This document shows positions 8,092 through 15,000 of a DNA stretch of 52,196 bases, in pieces. The notes beneath the pieces were generated by a model. The model made no database searches and was not told the DNA's origin. It saw only the letters and a program-made list of their open reading frames with translations. The position numbers and the translations under genes were made by a program. Position 1 is the stretch's first letter; each line of letters opens with the position of its first letter. Source of the DNA: Chloroflexota bacterium (GTDB lineage: Bacteria > Chloroflexota > UBA11872); contig JAJEDE010000005.1 in NCBI GenBank assembly GCA_022821645.1, positions 1 to 52,196 of the forward strand, read 5' to 3'.

Positions 8092-8262
8092 GCAACCGGC
8101 GCCCGCGCCGGCAGTCAATCAGAGTGCCTATCCAGAGAGCGTTGCAACACGCCCTTCGCCCTCGTGTGCAGACCGGGGACATCATGAACACCCGTTCGGA
8201 GACATGGTGAACACATTGGAGAGCCATGAGGGTATGGGCCGGCGCCGTTTGAGGATCGATCG

Positions 8263-8436
8263 ATGACGGAGCAGCGGGCGGAGTTTGTGGCGCTGGCGCA
8301 ACAGCCCGGCGCCATCCGGCGGGCCGACCGCATCTACGTGATCCGGGAAGGGCGGGTAGCCCGGCAGGGAACCTTCGCCGAGTTGCTGGACGAAGCGGGG
8401 ATGTTCCGCGACCTGGCCCGTCGCCAAATGTCTTGA
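8263..8436 (+). pseudogene. C-terminal remnant of an ABC exporter ATPase
   Basis: The open frame reads RADRIYVIREGRVARQGTFAELLDEAGMFRDLARRQ and stops. This is the tail after the H-loop of an export ABC ATPase (usual pattern: ADRI-VL-GR-VE-GTH-ELL...G-Y--L---Q). No Walker or signature motif is present; the first 14 codons are unrelated. It lies 118 bp before an NHLP-type RiPP precursor, so it may be the last piece of that peptide's dedicated exporter. Confidence 0.7.
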
Positions 8437-8450
8437 CAAGCACCCCTTTC

Positions 8451-8510
8451 CGCGCGACGGTGTGGGCGGGTACTCATATCCGCGCGGTAGTGTGGACAGG
8501 TACTCATGTC
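8451..8510. repeat. Two tandem copies of a 30-bp unit
   Basis: 8451-8480 and 8481-8510 align without gaps at 24 of 30 positions; the shared core is GTGTGG and GGTACTCAT. It lies between the exporter remnant and the peptide precursor gene. It could be operator sites for the precursor or a mobile-element end; only the repeat itself is seen. Confidence 0.6.
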
Positions 8511-8554
8511 CTCGGATGATTTGGTCCTACATTAGCCTGTCAGGAGGAACCCTG

Positions 8555-8806
8555 ATGCAAACCGTTGATGAAATGAAGGCCCACGTGATCACCAAGGCTG
8601 CGGAAGACGACGAGTTCCGCTCTCGCGTCATGGAGAACCCCAACGCTGCCATATCGTCTGAAATAGGGGTCGACATCCCCGACGAGTACAACATCGTGGT
8701 GCACGAGGACAGCGGAAACACGACCCACCTGGTGCTGCCGCCATCCGCGAATCTGACGGATGAGGACTTGGCGAAGGCTTCCGGCGGAATGATTATTGTG
8801 TGGTAA
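8555..8806 (+). CDS. NHLP-type RiPP precursor peptide
   Basis: 83 residues. The ATG at 8555 follows AGGAGG by 7 nt. The sequence (EDDEFRSRVMENPNAAISSE, then IPDEYNIVVHEDS and THLVLPP) is the nitrile-hydratase-like leader peptide fold used as a long leader for ribosomal natural products. It ends LTDEDLAKASGG-MIIVW: a double-glycine cleavage site and a core of only five residues. C39 peptidase exporters normally cut after such GG. Only an exporter tail remains upstream; a SAM methyltransferase and an unknown protein lie downstream on the opposite strand. A strong terminator closes the unit. Such a short core is unusual, and the peptide may be an orphan supplied by enzymes elsewhere. Confidence 0.85.
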   Translation: MQTVDEMKAHVITKAAEDDEFRSRVMENPNAAISSEIGVDIPDEYNIVVHEDSGNTTHLVLPPSANLTDEDLAKASGGMIIVW

Positions 8807-8847
8807 ACGCAGCCTCTCAACGGTGAGGGCAAGGCGGATGTGAGGGT

Positions 8848-8885
8848 GCAGACTTCTCAGCCGATACGCTGAGAAGTCTGCTTTT
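8848..8885 (+). terminator. Rho-independent terminator after the NHLP precursor
   Basis: GCAGACTTCTCAG and CTGAGAAGTCTGC form a perfect 13-bp stem around an 8-nt loop, followed by TTTTA. It ends the peptide gene; a matching run of A before the stem is absent, so it acts mainly on the plus strand. Confidence 0.9.
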
Positions 8886-8909
8886 AATGCCGGGCGAGGC
8901 GACCGGCAT

Positions 8910-9587
8910 TCAGTCGGGGCGCTTGCCCCAGGCAACGAGTTGGCGTACTGACCGAACGACTGTCGAGTGGTTTATTCGGGTGAAGTGTGGCGCGATAATG
9001 TCGGTAAAAAACTCCAAACGAGGACTCATCATCAGGTGTACTCCGCCGATGTCTTGGTATTGCCAGAGCACCCCGTCGGCGGAGCGCAGGGCGACCTTGG
9101 CGCCCGTCTCCGCCGAGAACTCGTTGTCGTTGAAACCATCCAACCCGTCCGGTTCCGTCAGTTCCAGATAGAGAGCGCCGCGCGGAGCAGTCCACCGCAC
9201 CAGCTTCTGCACCAGCGTCCGTATAGCGTCCTCATCGTTCAGGTAGGAATAGGAGCTCCAGAAGTTGCTCACCAGGTCAAAGCGCTGCCCGTCCGGAAAC
9301 TCGTAATCGACAACGTCGGCCTGAATGAAGGGGACGCCGGGATTCTGCTGCCTGGCCCGCTCCAATTGGGCCGCGCTGATGTCAATGCCCATACGCCGCT
9401 GGCGCGGAAACTGCGCAAGGTGCCAGCCCTGCCCACAACAGGTATCCAGCCAATTGCCCAATGGATGCAACAGCGTTCTGAGCAACGCCGCGTTGTGCCG
9501 CAGCTTCGGCTCCCAGTGTGGGTGACTGATGTAGAGCGACGCATATTGCGGGGCATATCCATCGTTGAAAATATCGCTGGATGCCAT
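8910..9587 (-). CDS. Class I SAM-dependent methyltransferase
   Basis: 225 residues from ATG 9587, which has AGGAAAGGTGAC just upstream; the longer open frame extends into repeat DNA. Motif I is WLDTCCGQGWHLAQF (glycine-rich SAM loop), motif II MGIDISAAQLERARQ with the acidic ribose-binding Asp, and motif III ADVVDYEFPDGQRFDLVSNFWSSYSYL. It is a small Rossmann methyltransferase of unknown substrate. It converges with the NHLP precursor (terminator between them) and has an uncharacterised gene behind it on the same strand, 207 bp upstream. A role in peptide tailoring is possible but only by position. Confidence 0.8.
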   Translation of the reverse strand: MASSDIFNDGYAPQYASLYISHPHWEPKLRHNAALLRTLLHPLGNWLDTCCGQGWHLAQFPRQRRMGIDISAAQLERARQQNPGVPFIQADVVDYEFPDGQRFDLVSNFWSSYSYLNDEDAIRTLVQKLVRWTAPRGALYLELTEPDGLDGFNDNEFSAETGAKVALRSADGVLWQYQDIGGVHLMMSPRLEFFTDIIAPHFTRINHSTVVRSVRQLVAWGKRPD

Positions 9588-9651
9588 GTCACCTTTCCTG
9601 GGGAGGTTCGTCGAATTGAGTTGCCAAGCAAACAACGGCCATATGCCCCTC

Positions 9652-9671
9652 ATTCCGGCGAAAGCCGGAAT
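9652..9671. repeat. Dispersed hairpin ATTCCGGC-GAAA-GCCGGAAT
   Basis: A perfect 8-bp stem capped by a GAAA tetraloop, between two minus-strand genes. This resembles widespread REP-like palindromes of the form ATTC-C-GAAA-G-GAAT. It may also act as a transcript stabiliser or weak terminator. Confidence 0.6.
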
Positions 9672-9794
9672 AACTAATAGAGCAAGTGGAGGAGGCCCGT
9701 GGACGCCGAATCCATCGCTGACACGACTTGACCGGCAATAGGCAGAGCAGGGCGGTTTCACACGCGCCGATGCTGTTCGCAGCGTCACTCACGG

Positions 9795-10844
9795 TCACAG
9801 GACTACCCGTGGCGTGTCAATGCCGGCGTAGGCTTTGGCGGTGATCTCGCCGCGGTCCATGATCAGCTTGACGTGGTTGATGGTCTGCCGTATCCGGTAC
9901 ACGCCGTCCTCGGCGAACACTTGGCCCATGTGCGGCCACGCCGCCATCCCTCGGCCCTTTGCCGGCAGACACCAGCCCTTCTCCACCAGCAGGTCGAACA
10001 GGCTCTTCCACCCTGGGCGGTCCAGCTCATGCCATTCCACCGGACGAAAGAACTCCAGGCCCAGGCGGGGTGACATGCCCTGCGCGGTCACGTCCATGCT
10101 AAGCCCCGTGTACGGCCTGGTCAGATGCATCACGTCTTCCAGGATCGCCGCAGCAGCAGGGGGCGAACCGGGCCATTGGAGCCGCTCCAGCATCTCAATG
10201 GCTTCTTCCACAGAGTAAATCCGCACAATGAGACGGATAGCCCGTTGCGCCCTTCCCGGGATGACCCCGGTCTGGGAGATGAACCCGGTCGGCGGCAGCG
10301 CCTCGTAGATTCGCTGCACCTGCCGCTGTTCCGCTGCGTCCGGGCCCCACCCGGCAACGGCCCACAAAGCCGTCACCGCAGAGTCCGGGTCGCCAAGCAG
10401 TTCCCGCGCGTCTGTTTCGCTGGCAGTCCCTGGCACAAGGAAGATTCCGGGCGGCGCATCCGGATCCGGCGTGGCTCCGGCCAGGTCATACTCAAGGATG
10501 ACGTCTCCGCCCGAGCGCGGGAGAAAGGCCTGGGGGTTCTGCGCCTGCTCGGCGAGGAACGCTCCCATCGCAGCCGGCGCCGAACCGGGCGGGGCAGTCT
10601 TCCCCTGGCTGACGAAGAACTCGGCAAGGCGGCACCGGGGGGAGAATCCTGCGAAGAAGTCCGCCGCCGGTTCCGGATCGCAAAGCGCGAACTCGAAACC
10701 AAAACGGTTGTCGATCACGTGAATAGGCAGGCGATGCGCCAACGCCAGCAACCGCTCCCACCCGGAGGGACCAACCAGGGCGGAGGGGAACAGGCTGCCC
10801 AACCCCGCCAGAAACTTGCCGAAGGAACCTTGCGCCGCGTTCAC
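9795..10844 (-). CDS. Uncharacterised protein near the RiPP precursor
   Basis: 349 residues; I do not recognise the family. It is soluble, without signal or membrane segments, and compositionally normal. Visible features: an N-terminal helical stretch (FGKFLAGLGSLFPSALVG), VIDNRFGFEFALCDPEPAADFF, a proline-rich loop around PGSAPAAMG and TPDPDAPPG, and a C-terminal block GLSMDVTAQGMSPRLGLEFF ending NHVKLIMDRGEITAKAYAGI. The paired long beta-like segments near the end look like a ligand-binding or transferase scaffold. It is on the same strand as the methyltransferase and may share its transcript. A tailoring function for the NHLP peptide would be a guess. Confidence 0.6.
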   Translation of the reverse strand: MNAAQGSFGKFLAGLGSLFPSALVGPSGWERLLALAHRLPIHVIDNRFGFEFALCDPEPAADFFAGFSPRCRLAEFFVSQGKTAPPGSAPAAMGAFLAEQAQNPQAFLPRSGGDVILEYDLAGATPDPDAPPGIFLVPGTASETDARELLGDPDSAVTALWAVAGWGPDAAEQRQVQRIYEALPPTGFISQTGVIPGRAQRAIRLIVRIYSVEEAIEMLERLQWPGSPPAAAAILEDVMHLTRPYTGLSMDVTAQGMSPRLGLEFFRPVEWHELDRPGWKSLFDLLVEKGWCLPAKGRGMAAWPHMGQVFAEDGVYRIRQTINHVKLIMDRGEITAKAYAGIDTPRVVL

Positions 10845-11022
10845 TGCAATGCTCCGTCTTTTGGTAGAGCCTCTAGCCTCGCCCGAAAATGAAGTATAAA
10901 GGAGGGACCTTAATTGTAGGGTCGGTGCCCACGGCAGATTCCCCCTATGAGCAAGAGACAGAACTCGTGAACCCTACGACCAACCGGAACCTCAAAGTAA
11001 GAGTTCTTGGTTTTATCCAGGT

Positions 11023-11098
11023 TGGTAGACGAAATCGGACTCGAACCCACCATCTCCGCAATGCCAGCGATCCGCTCGTCCAACCGACCTTCTTGCCG
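11023..11098 (-). pseudogene. Degenerate tRNA-Ala-like remnant beside hicBA
   Basis: The minus strand keeps ATTGCGGAGATGGTGGGTTC (part of the anticodon-stem 3' strand to T-arm) and an ACCA end, aligned to the intact tRNA-Ala genes at 17.0 and 21.9 kb. By alignment the anticodon would be GGC, but the acceptor and anticodon stems no longer pair. It lies in the 302-bp gap 10845-11146, which otherwise shows only the spacer (CCGGCAGCCGCTGATT onward) shared with the other two hicBA copies. Confidence 0.55.
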
Positions 11099-11146
11099 CC
11101 GGCAGCCGCTGATTCTGTAGACCTGCGTCCACCGTAGCTCGGCTCG

Positions 11147-11359
11147 TCAGACTCCCTGGACCTCGATCAATTCGTACACCCCCGGAGCTGGAACCGGCTG
11201 CCCATCCTCCTCAAGAGCCTCAATGTAGACCTCAATCGCCTCCCGAATCAGTGCACAGACCTCCGCCTTGGTCTCGCCGACCGCCACGCAACCCGGCAAG
11301 TCCGGCACATGTGCCCCATAGCTCAAGGGGCCTCGTTCGATCACGACGGCGTATTTCAT
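11147..11359 (-). CDS. hicB: HicB-family antitoxin, toxin partner inactivated
   Basis: 70 residues starting at ATG 11359 (GAGGGG upstream): MKYAVVIERGPLSYGAHVPD, then LPGCVAVGETKAEVCALIREAIEVYIEALEE. This is the partial RNase-H-like fold of HicB that binds and neutralises the HicA mRNA interferase. Copies lie at 7.1 kb (broken) and 21.4 kb (intact). No C-terminal DNA-binding domain follows, so it is the short form. The hicA frame 8 nt upstream carries a stop at codon 16, making this an antitoxin without a working local toxin; it could still buffer the copy at 21.6 kb. Confidence 0.85.
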   Translation of the reverse strand: MKYAVVIERGPLSYGAHVPDLPGCVAVGETKAEVCALIREAIEVYIEALEEDGQPVPAPGVYELIEVQGV

Positions 11360-11367
11360 CGCGCCCC

Positions 11368-11556
11368 TCACGTTAGCCCAGCCTGCTTGAGGATACTGTT
11401 CCAGGTTCCCTTCGGAATAAAGAAGCTCGGTTTCCCGGCCTCCACCACAATCCCAAGCTCGTCCGGGTGTTTGAAGATTCGGTGGCTTCCTCGTGTTCGT
11501 GCCTGTCGTCACCCGTCGTGCTCCAGGACCCGAATGGCCTCTCGAACCGTTGGCAC
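11368..11556 (-). pseudogene. hicA: HicA toxin gene with nonsense codon 16
   Basis: The frame has exactly the length of the intact hicA at 21571-21759 (63 codons) and reads VPTVREAIRVLEHDG, then TGA (11509-11511) in place of the conserved Trp, then RQARTRGSHRIFKHP to GTWNSILKQAG. The catalytic His motif GSH is intact but cannot be made from the normal start. TGG to TGA is a single change. The gagggg site seen before the intact copy is also lost. Sec decoding is not expected at a Trp position. Confidence 0.85.
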
Positions 11557-11630
11557 GCTTCTGAGCTACTGCGGAGCGCCCGGGAAGCATGGCCGCGGAT
11601 CGAATTTTCCTTATGGTAAACGAGCTCCGA

Positions 11631-12359
11631 TCATGAAAATTCGCGCGTTATCAATTCAGGCAATTCCTTGACACTGGGTATGACGTGCGTGTGTCGATAC
11701 TTGCCCCAGGCATCGACCGGTCTGGGCCCGCTCAGGACGCCAACAACACCGCGACATCCCGCATTGTAGCCTTCCAGCATATCGGCTGGCGTGTCGCCGA
11801 TCTTGACAACCTCGTGCACGCTCTGAATATTCAACTGTGTCATAGCGTAGAAAATCATGAATGGCGCAGGGCGTCCGATCTGTCTGGGGATATGCTCCAC
11901 GTCCACGGCGATGTCCACCAGCCCGTCGCTCACCCAGCCGAGGCTGTCCATGATGGCCTCGGTTATGGCACGATGAAAGCCGGTATTTGTGGCGACCTTG
12001 ATGGCATGTTCGTGGCACCAGCGAAATGTGTCGGTGGCACCAGGAACTTCTCTGACCTCCCTGCGATAGTGCTCGATCATGAGCTCTTCGTAACGGTCAA
12101 AGACCGTCTTCGCCTCTTCGTAAGTATCAAATGCTCGTGTTTTCTCGAAATCTTCAATGTCGATTCTGTCTCCTCTCGACCGCGCAATGAGAAACTGGTA
12201 AAGATGAATCTTGTTCGTTCCCATGTGCAGCAGGATCTCATCTGGTGTCGTGTCGAGATTATGTTCCTGCGCAGCCTCGTACAGGCAGTCTCTCACACCA
12301 GTGTCATCATGCACCGTCGTCCCGGAAAGGTCGAACATTACCATGCTGATCTTGCTCAT
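11631..12359 (-). CDS. Phosphonatase-like HAD hydrolase
   Basis: 242 residues. Motif I is FDLSGTTVHDDTGVRDCL, the DLxGTT pattern of phosphonoacetaldehyde hydrolase relatives; motif II is NTGFHRAI; motif III/IV is GRPAPFMIFYAMTQL with VVKIGDTPADMLEG. This fits the PhnX-like family (TIGR03351 type), close to but distinct from true PhnX; the Schiff-base Lys of PhnX was not located. It would cleave a phosphonate C-P or a phosphate ester. The ATG at 12359 has GAAGGTG upstream and lies 32 nt after the alcohol dehydrogenase stop, same strand. Last gene of the five-gene cluster from 16900. Confidence 0.82.
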   Translation of the reverse strand: MSKISMVMFDLSGTTVHDDTGVRDCLYEAAQEHNLDTTPDEILLHMGTNKIHLYQFLIARSRGDRIDIEDFEKTRAFDTYEEAKTVFDRYEELMIEHYRREVREVPGATDTFRWCHEHAIKVATNTGFHRAITEAIMDSLGWVSDGLVDIAVDVEHIPRQIGRPAPFMIFYAMTQLNIQSVHEVVKIGDTPADMLEGYNAGCRGVVGVLSGPRPVDAWGKYRHTHVIPSVKELPELITREFS

Positions 12360-12390
12360 TGGCTCACACCTTCCTGCATGTATGAGTTGC

Positions 12391-13497
12391 TCACGGTTTC
12401 ACTATGGGTCGCATACCCTCGTGCGTCTCCAGTGATTCGAGTGCGGCGGTCACGCCTTGTGCGGTGAGTGGGAATGCTGGGCCGGCAAGTCTCTTGTACG
12501 GATATCGGTGGCGGCTTCGGTAGACGAGGTCCAGAGCTCGGCCCAGGTACCGGGAGTCGTAGTTGTGGAGACCCGTGATTGTGAGGCATTTGGTAATCAC
12601 ATCGTGTGAGGCAAGCATGAAGTTGTCGTCGGGGTACAAGGCTCCCTGCATGAGATAGCGCCCGCCGATGCGCAGCATCTTGACTCCCAACGGTATGACG
12701 CTGGCGAAACCAGTCACTTCAACGACGACGTCCGCGCCGCGCCCGCCGGTCAGGTTGTTCACCTTTAGGACAACCTCTTCATCATCGTACTGGCCGGCGT
12801 TAATCACGTGGTCGGAACCGAATTCACTGGCGATCTCTAATCGCTTGTCAAGTACGTCGACCATGACAACTTGTCCGGCGCCTTGCTCCTTGGCGATGGC
12901 CGCGGCATAGATCCCCAACATACCCGCACCCTGGATCACAACGTTCTCACCCGGCTGTAACCCGATCCTGGCAAGACCTGCGGTCACGGTGGCCGCGGCG
13001 CACATCAACGGTGACGCCTCCTCGTCGCACATATCATCTGGAATTCTGAACACGCTTGTGCCGGGTCTAACGTAAACATATTCGCCGAACGTGCCCGCGA
13101 AGTGCGGCGGTACGTCGCTATGTGCATGTCCGTACTTGAAAAGGCTAAGACACTTCTGTGGCAGATCATATATCCGGCAAAAGCTGCAGCAGCCGCAGTT
13201 GGCCATGATGCTCCAGGTTATTCGGTCACCCTCGGACAGGCTATGACCGGCAGTATCCGTCCTGACGCTCGGCCCGAGTTGCACGATTGTTCCCAGCCCT
13301 TCGTGCCCCAACACGGTTGGCGCTGGGAAGGGCCGCCGGCCTCGCCAGCTATGCACATCAGAGCCGCATACCGTTGCCATCGTCGTCTTGACCAGAATCG
13401 CGCCCGGCTCCAGTTCTTGCGGCAACGGGAAACAGCGTTCTTCCAGTGATTCTCCAACACCCATGAAAAGCACGACGTTGCCCATCTGCTGTCCCAC
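12391..13497 (-). CDS. Zinc-dependent alcohol dehydrogenase, phosphonate-associated type
   Basis: Medium-chain dehydrogenase/reductase. Catalytic zinc ligands are in TVCGSDVHSWRG and LGHEGLG; the structural zinc knot is NCGCCSFCRIYDLPQKC (four Cys). The Rossmann fold has VVIQGAGMLGIYAAAIAKEQ. It resembles the family recurring beside phosphonate catabolism genes (TIGR03366, HpnZ), and here a PhnX-like hydrolase follows directly. It oxidises an alcohol or reduces an aldehyde with NAD(P). I choose the GTG at 13497 because GGAGG lies 7 nt upstream; ATGs at 13515 and 13485 are alternatives. Confidence 0.8.
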   Translation of the reverse strand: MGQQMGNVVLFMGVGESLEERCFPLPQELEPGAILVKTTMATVCGSDVHSWRGRRPFPAPTVLGHEGLGTIVQLGPSVRTDTAGHSLSEGDRITWSIMANCGCCSFCRIYDLPQKCLSLFKYGHAHSDVPPHFAGTFGEYVYVRPGTSVFRIPDDMCDEEASPLMCAAATVTAGLARIGLQPGENVVIQGAGMLGIYAAAIAKEQGAGQVVMVDVLDKRLEIASEFGSDHVINAGQYDDEEVVLKVNNLTGGRGADVVVEVTGFASVIPLGVKMLRIGGRYLMQGALYPDDNFMLASHDVITKCLTITGLHNYDSRYLGRALDLVYRSRHRYPYKRLAGPAFPLTAQGVTAALESLETHEGMRPIVKP

Positions 13498-13584
13498 GTC
13501 AACGCCTCCGTTCATCCTGTAAGGCTTTGTGGATAGAGCATAGGTGTTTCCAGCTGGCACTCATAGTGAGGCTAGACTCGGTTA

Positions 13585-13740
13585 TTTGGACAGCTACCAC
13601 GTACCGGCTGTGCCAGTCCATGATCGCCACCAGGAAGAGGAACCCCCGGGCCATGGGCAGGTAGGTGCGCTGCCCACACCTGGTTGGGCCGGGTGATCCT
13701 GGGTCCGGTGATCGGCCGCACGAGCGGCCAGGAAACGGTT
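13585..13740 (-). pseudogene. IS3-family transposase fragment
   Basis: The minus strand reads RPNQVW in one frame and TYLPMARGFLFLVAIMDW, HSRYVVAVQ in another: the start of the DDE integrase core of an IS3-family ORF B, with a deletion that removes the first catalytic Asp region and shifts the frame. It lies in the 376-bp gap 13498-13873, which also holds the repeat at 13759. Confidence 0.8.
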
Positions 13741-13758
13741 CACCACGTGCATGGTGGT

Positions 13759-13810
13759 CCGTGTAAGACTGAATTGCGAACTTTCCAATGGGAAGTTCCT
13801 ATCTGAGGAG
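13759..13810. repeat. Repeat copy 1 (CCGTGTAAGACTGAATTGCG...)
   Basis: About 50 bp nearly shared with 14925-14972, in the same orientation. Each copy lies just downstream of a minus-strand gene's upstream neighbour, and this one abuts the IS3 fragment. Probably a residual insertion-sequence end or small MITE. Confidence 0.6.
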
Positions 13811-13873
13811 TCAATCAGGCGACAAGACAAGCCCATGCCGCGTCTGGGGTCGACTTCGGGGGATTTTGGGCGC

Positions 13874-14710
13874 TCATTCAGTCATTGCCTCCTTGATGGC
13901 GGCGAGCTGGTCGTCGGTGATGCCGGTGTCTCGCAGGTAGCCCTCGACGCCTCCGTACATCCTGTCGAGGTGGTCGAGGGTTATTTGCATGCTGTGAGGA
14001 TGGCAGGCATCGTTCTGATAATCCCGCCAAGTGTATTCGTCAGGATTCACGTCAGGACTGTCTTTGTAGTAGCGCCGCACCAGATACTGCGCGGTGAGGC
14101 CATAGTCCTCGATGATGGTCTCGCGAGAAACGCCACAGATATCCAGCACGAATGCGGCAGAGATTCCGGCCCTGTCCTTGCCCGCGTAACAGTGGACGAG
14201 GACGGGGAGACCGCCCGGGCTGGCAAGAATCGAGAATATCTGGTGGAGGATGTGCTTTCTCTGTTCGAGTATGTAGCAGTACGCTCTGCCCCGCCGCTCG
14301 GCAGGGTCCTCAACTCCGTCGATCACCTCCCTACCCTCGAGGTCCACGTCGCCTGCCATGTTCTGATGGTAGTAGGTGACGGCCTCATTGCCAATGAAGG
14401 GGCTCGGCCTGAATTGCAGGTCGCTGCTGCGGCGCAGGTCGATGATGTTTTGGATGCCGAATTCGAGGAGAGTGTTTACGCCCGCGGGGCTGAGATCCGC
14501 CAAGGTGTCCGACCGTAGGTACTTACCCCAGCGGGTCATCCTGCCGTCGCGGGTCTCGTATCCTCCGAGGTCGCGGACGTTGTATGCGCCCTCGACATCG
14601 AGGGCGCGCACGTGTTCAGTGTGCTTGGTCATGGATGGGTCACTCCCCGTGATCAGCGCAGTCTTCTCCGGCATACCTTCGACCCAGCGTTTGTTTGAAG
14701 TGGTCACCAT
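13874..14710 (-). CDS. Tyrosine-phosphatase-like (DSP/Y_phosphatase3) protein
   Basis: 278 residues. The active-site loop is HCYAGKDRAG, matching C-x5-R, with the general-acid region upstream; NVRDLGGYETRDGRMTRWGKYLRS near the N-terminus is the family's hallmark. Bacterial members hydrolyse phosphotyrosine, phosphoinositides or other phosphate esters; the substrate is unknown. The ATG at 14710 follows GGGGAGACCAA, so the TTG nine codons earlier is rejected. It sits third in the minus-strand cluster from 16900, but repeats on both sides may break the transcript. A phosphatase next to PhnX-like and nucleotidyltransferase genes fits phospho-metabolite processing. Confidence 0.82.
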   Translation of the reverse strand: MVTTSNKRWVEGMPEKTALITGSDPSMTKHTEHVRALDVEGAYNVRDLGGYETRDGRMTRWGKYLRSDTLADLSPAGVNTLLEFGIQNIIDLRRSSDLQFRPSPFIGNEAVTYYHQNMAGDVDLEGREVIDGVEDPAERRGRAYCYILEQRKHILHQIFSILASPGGLPVLVHCYAGKDRAGISAAFVLDICGVSRETIIEDYGLTAQYLVRRYYKDSPDVNPDEYTWRDYQNDACHPHSMQITLDHLDRMYGGVEGYLRDTGITDDQLAAIKEAMTE

Positions 14711-14924
14711 TTGGTCTCCCCGGTTGGTGGTGCTCAAAGATAGAGCATATTGTGAGCCAGCGTCCTATCGGAACACACCACAACTAGCGCAATAGGCGCC
14801 AACAGGGGGAGGCAACATCTGAGGGAGCGCAAACGCATCAGCGTTTCCCGAAAGGGCGGGGGCAGTCGCACACCATTGCTGAGGAAGTTCGAGCCTCGGC
14901 AGGTCTTAGCTATGAACATGTGGG

Positions 14925-14972
14925 CCGTGTAAGACTGAATTGCGAACGTTTCGGTGGCAGGTTTCTATGTGA
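14925..14972. repeat. Repeat copy 2 of the 13759 element
   Basis: Begins CCGTGTAAGACTGAATTGCG like the copy at 13759 and then diverges gradually. It lies in the 290-bp gap 14711-15000 between two cluster genes; nothing else was recognised there. Confidence 0.6.
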
Positions 14973-15000
14973 CGACTGCGCGTTCCGGCAGTGTGCAGAG

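Noticed and set aside
11368..11556. Selenocysteine at the in-frame TGA of hicA
   Set aside because: The codon replaces a conserved Trp, not Cys, and no suitable hairpin follows.
14734..14919. 61-residue signal-peptide-like small protein
   Set aside because: Weak start, no ribosome binding site and position in a repeat-bearing gap; hydrophobic run probably by chance.
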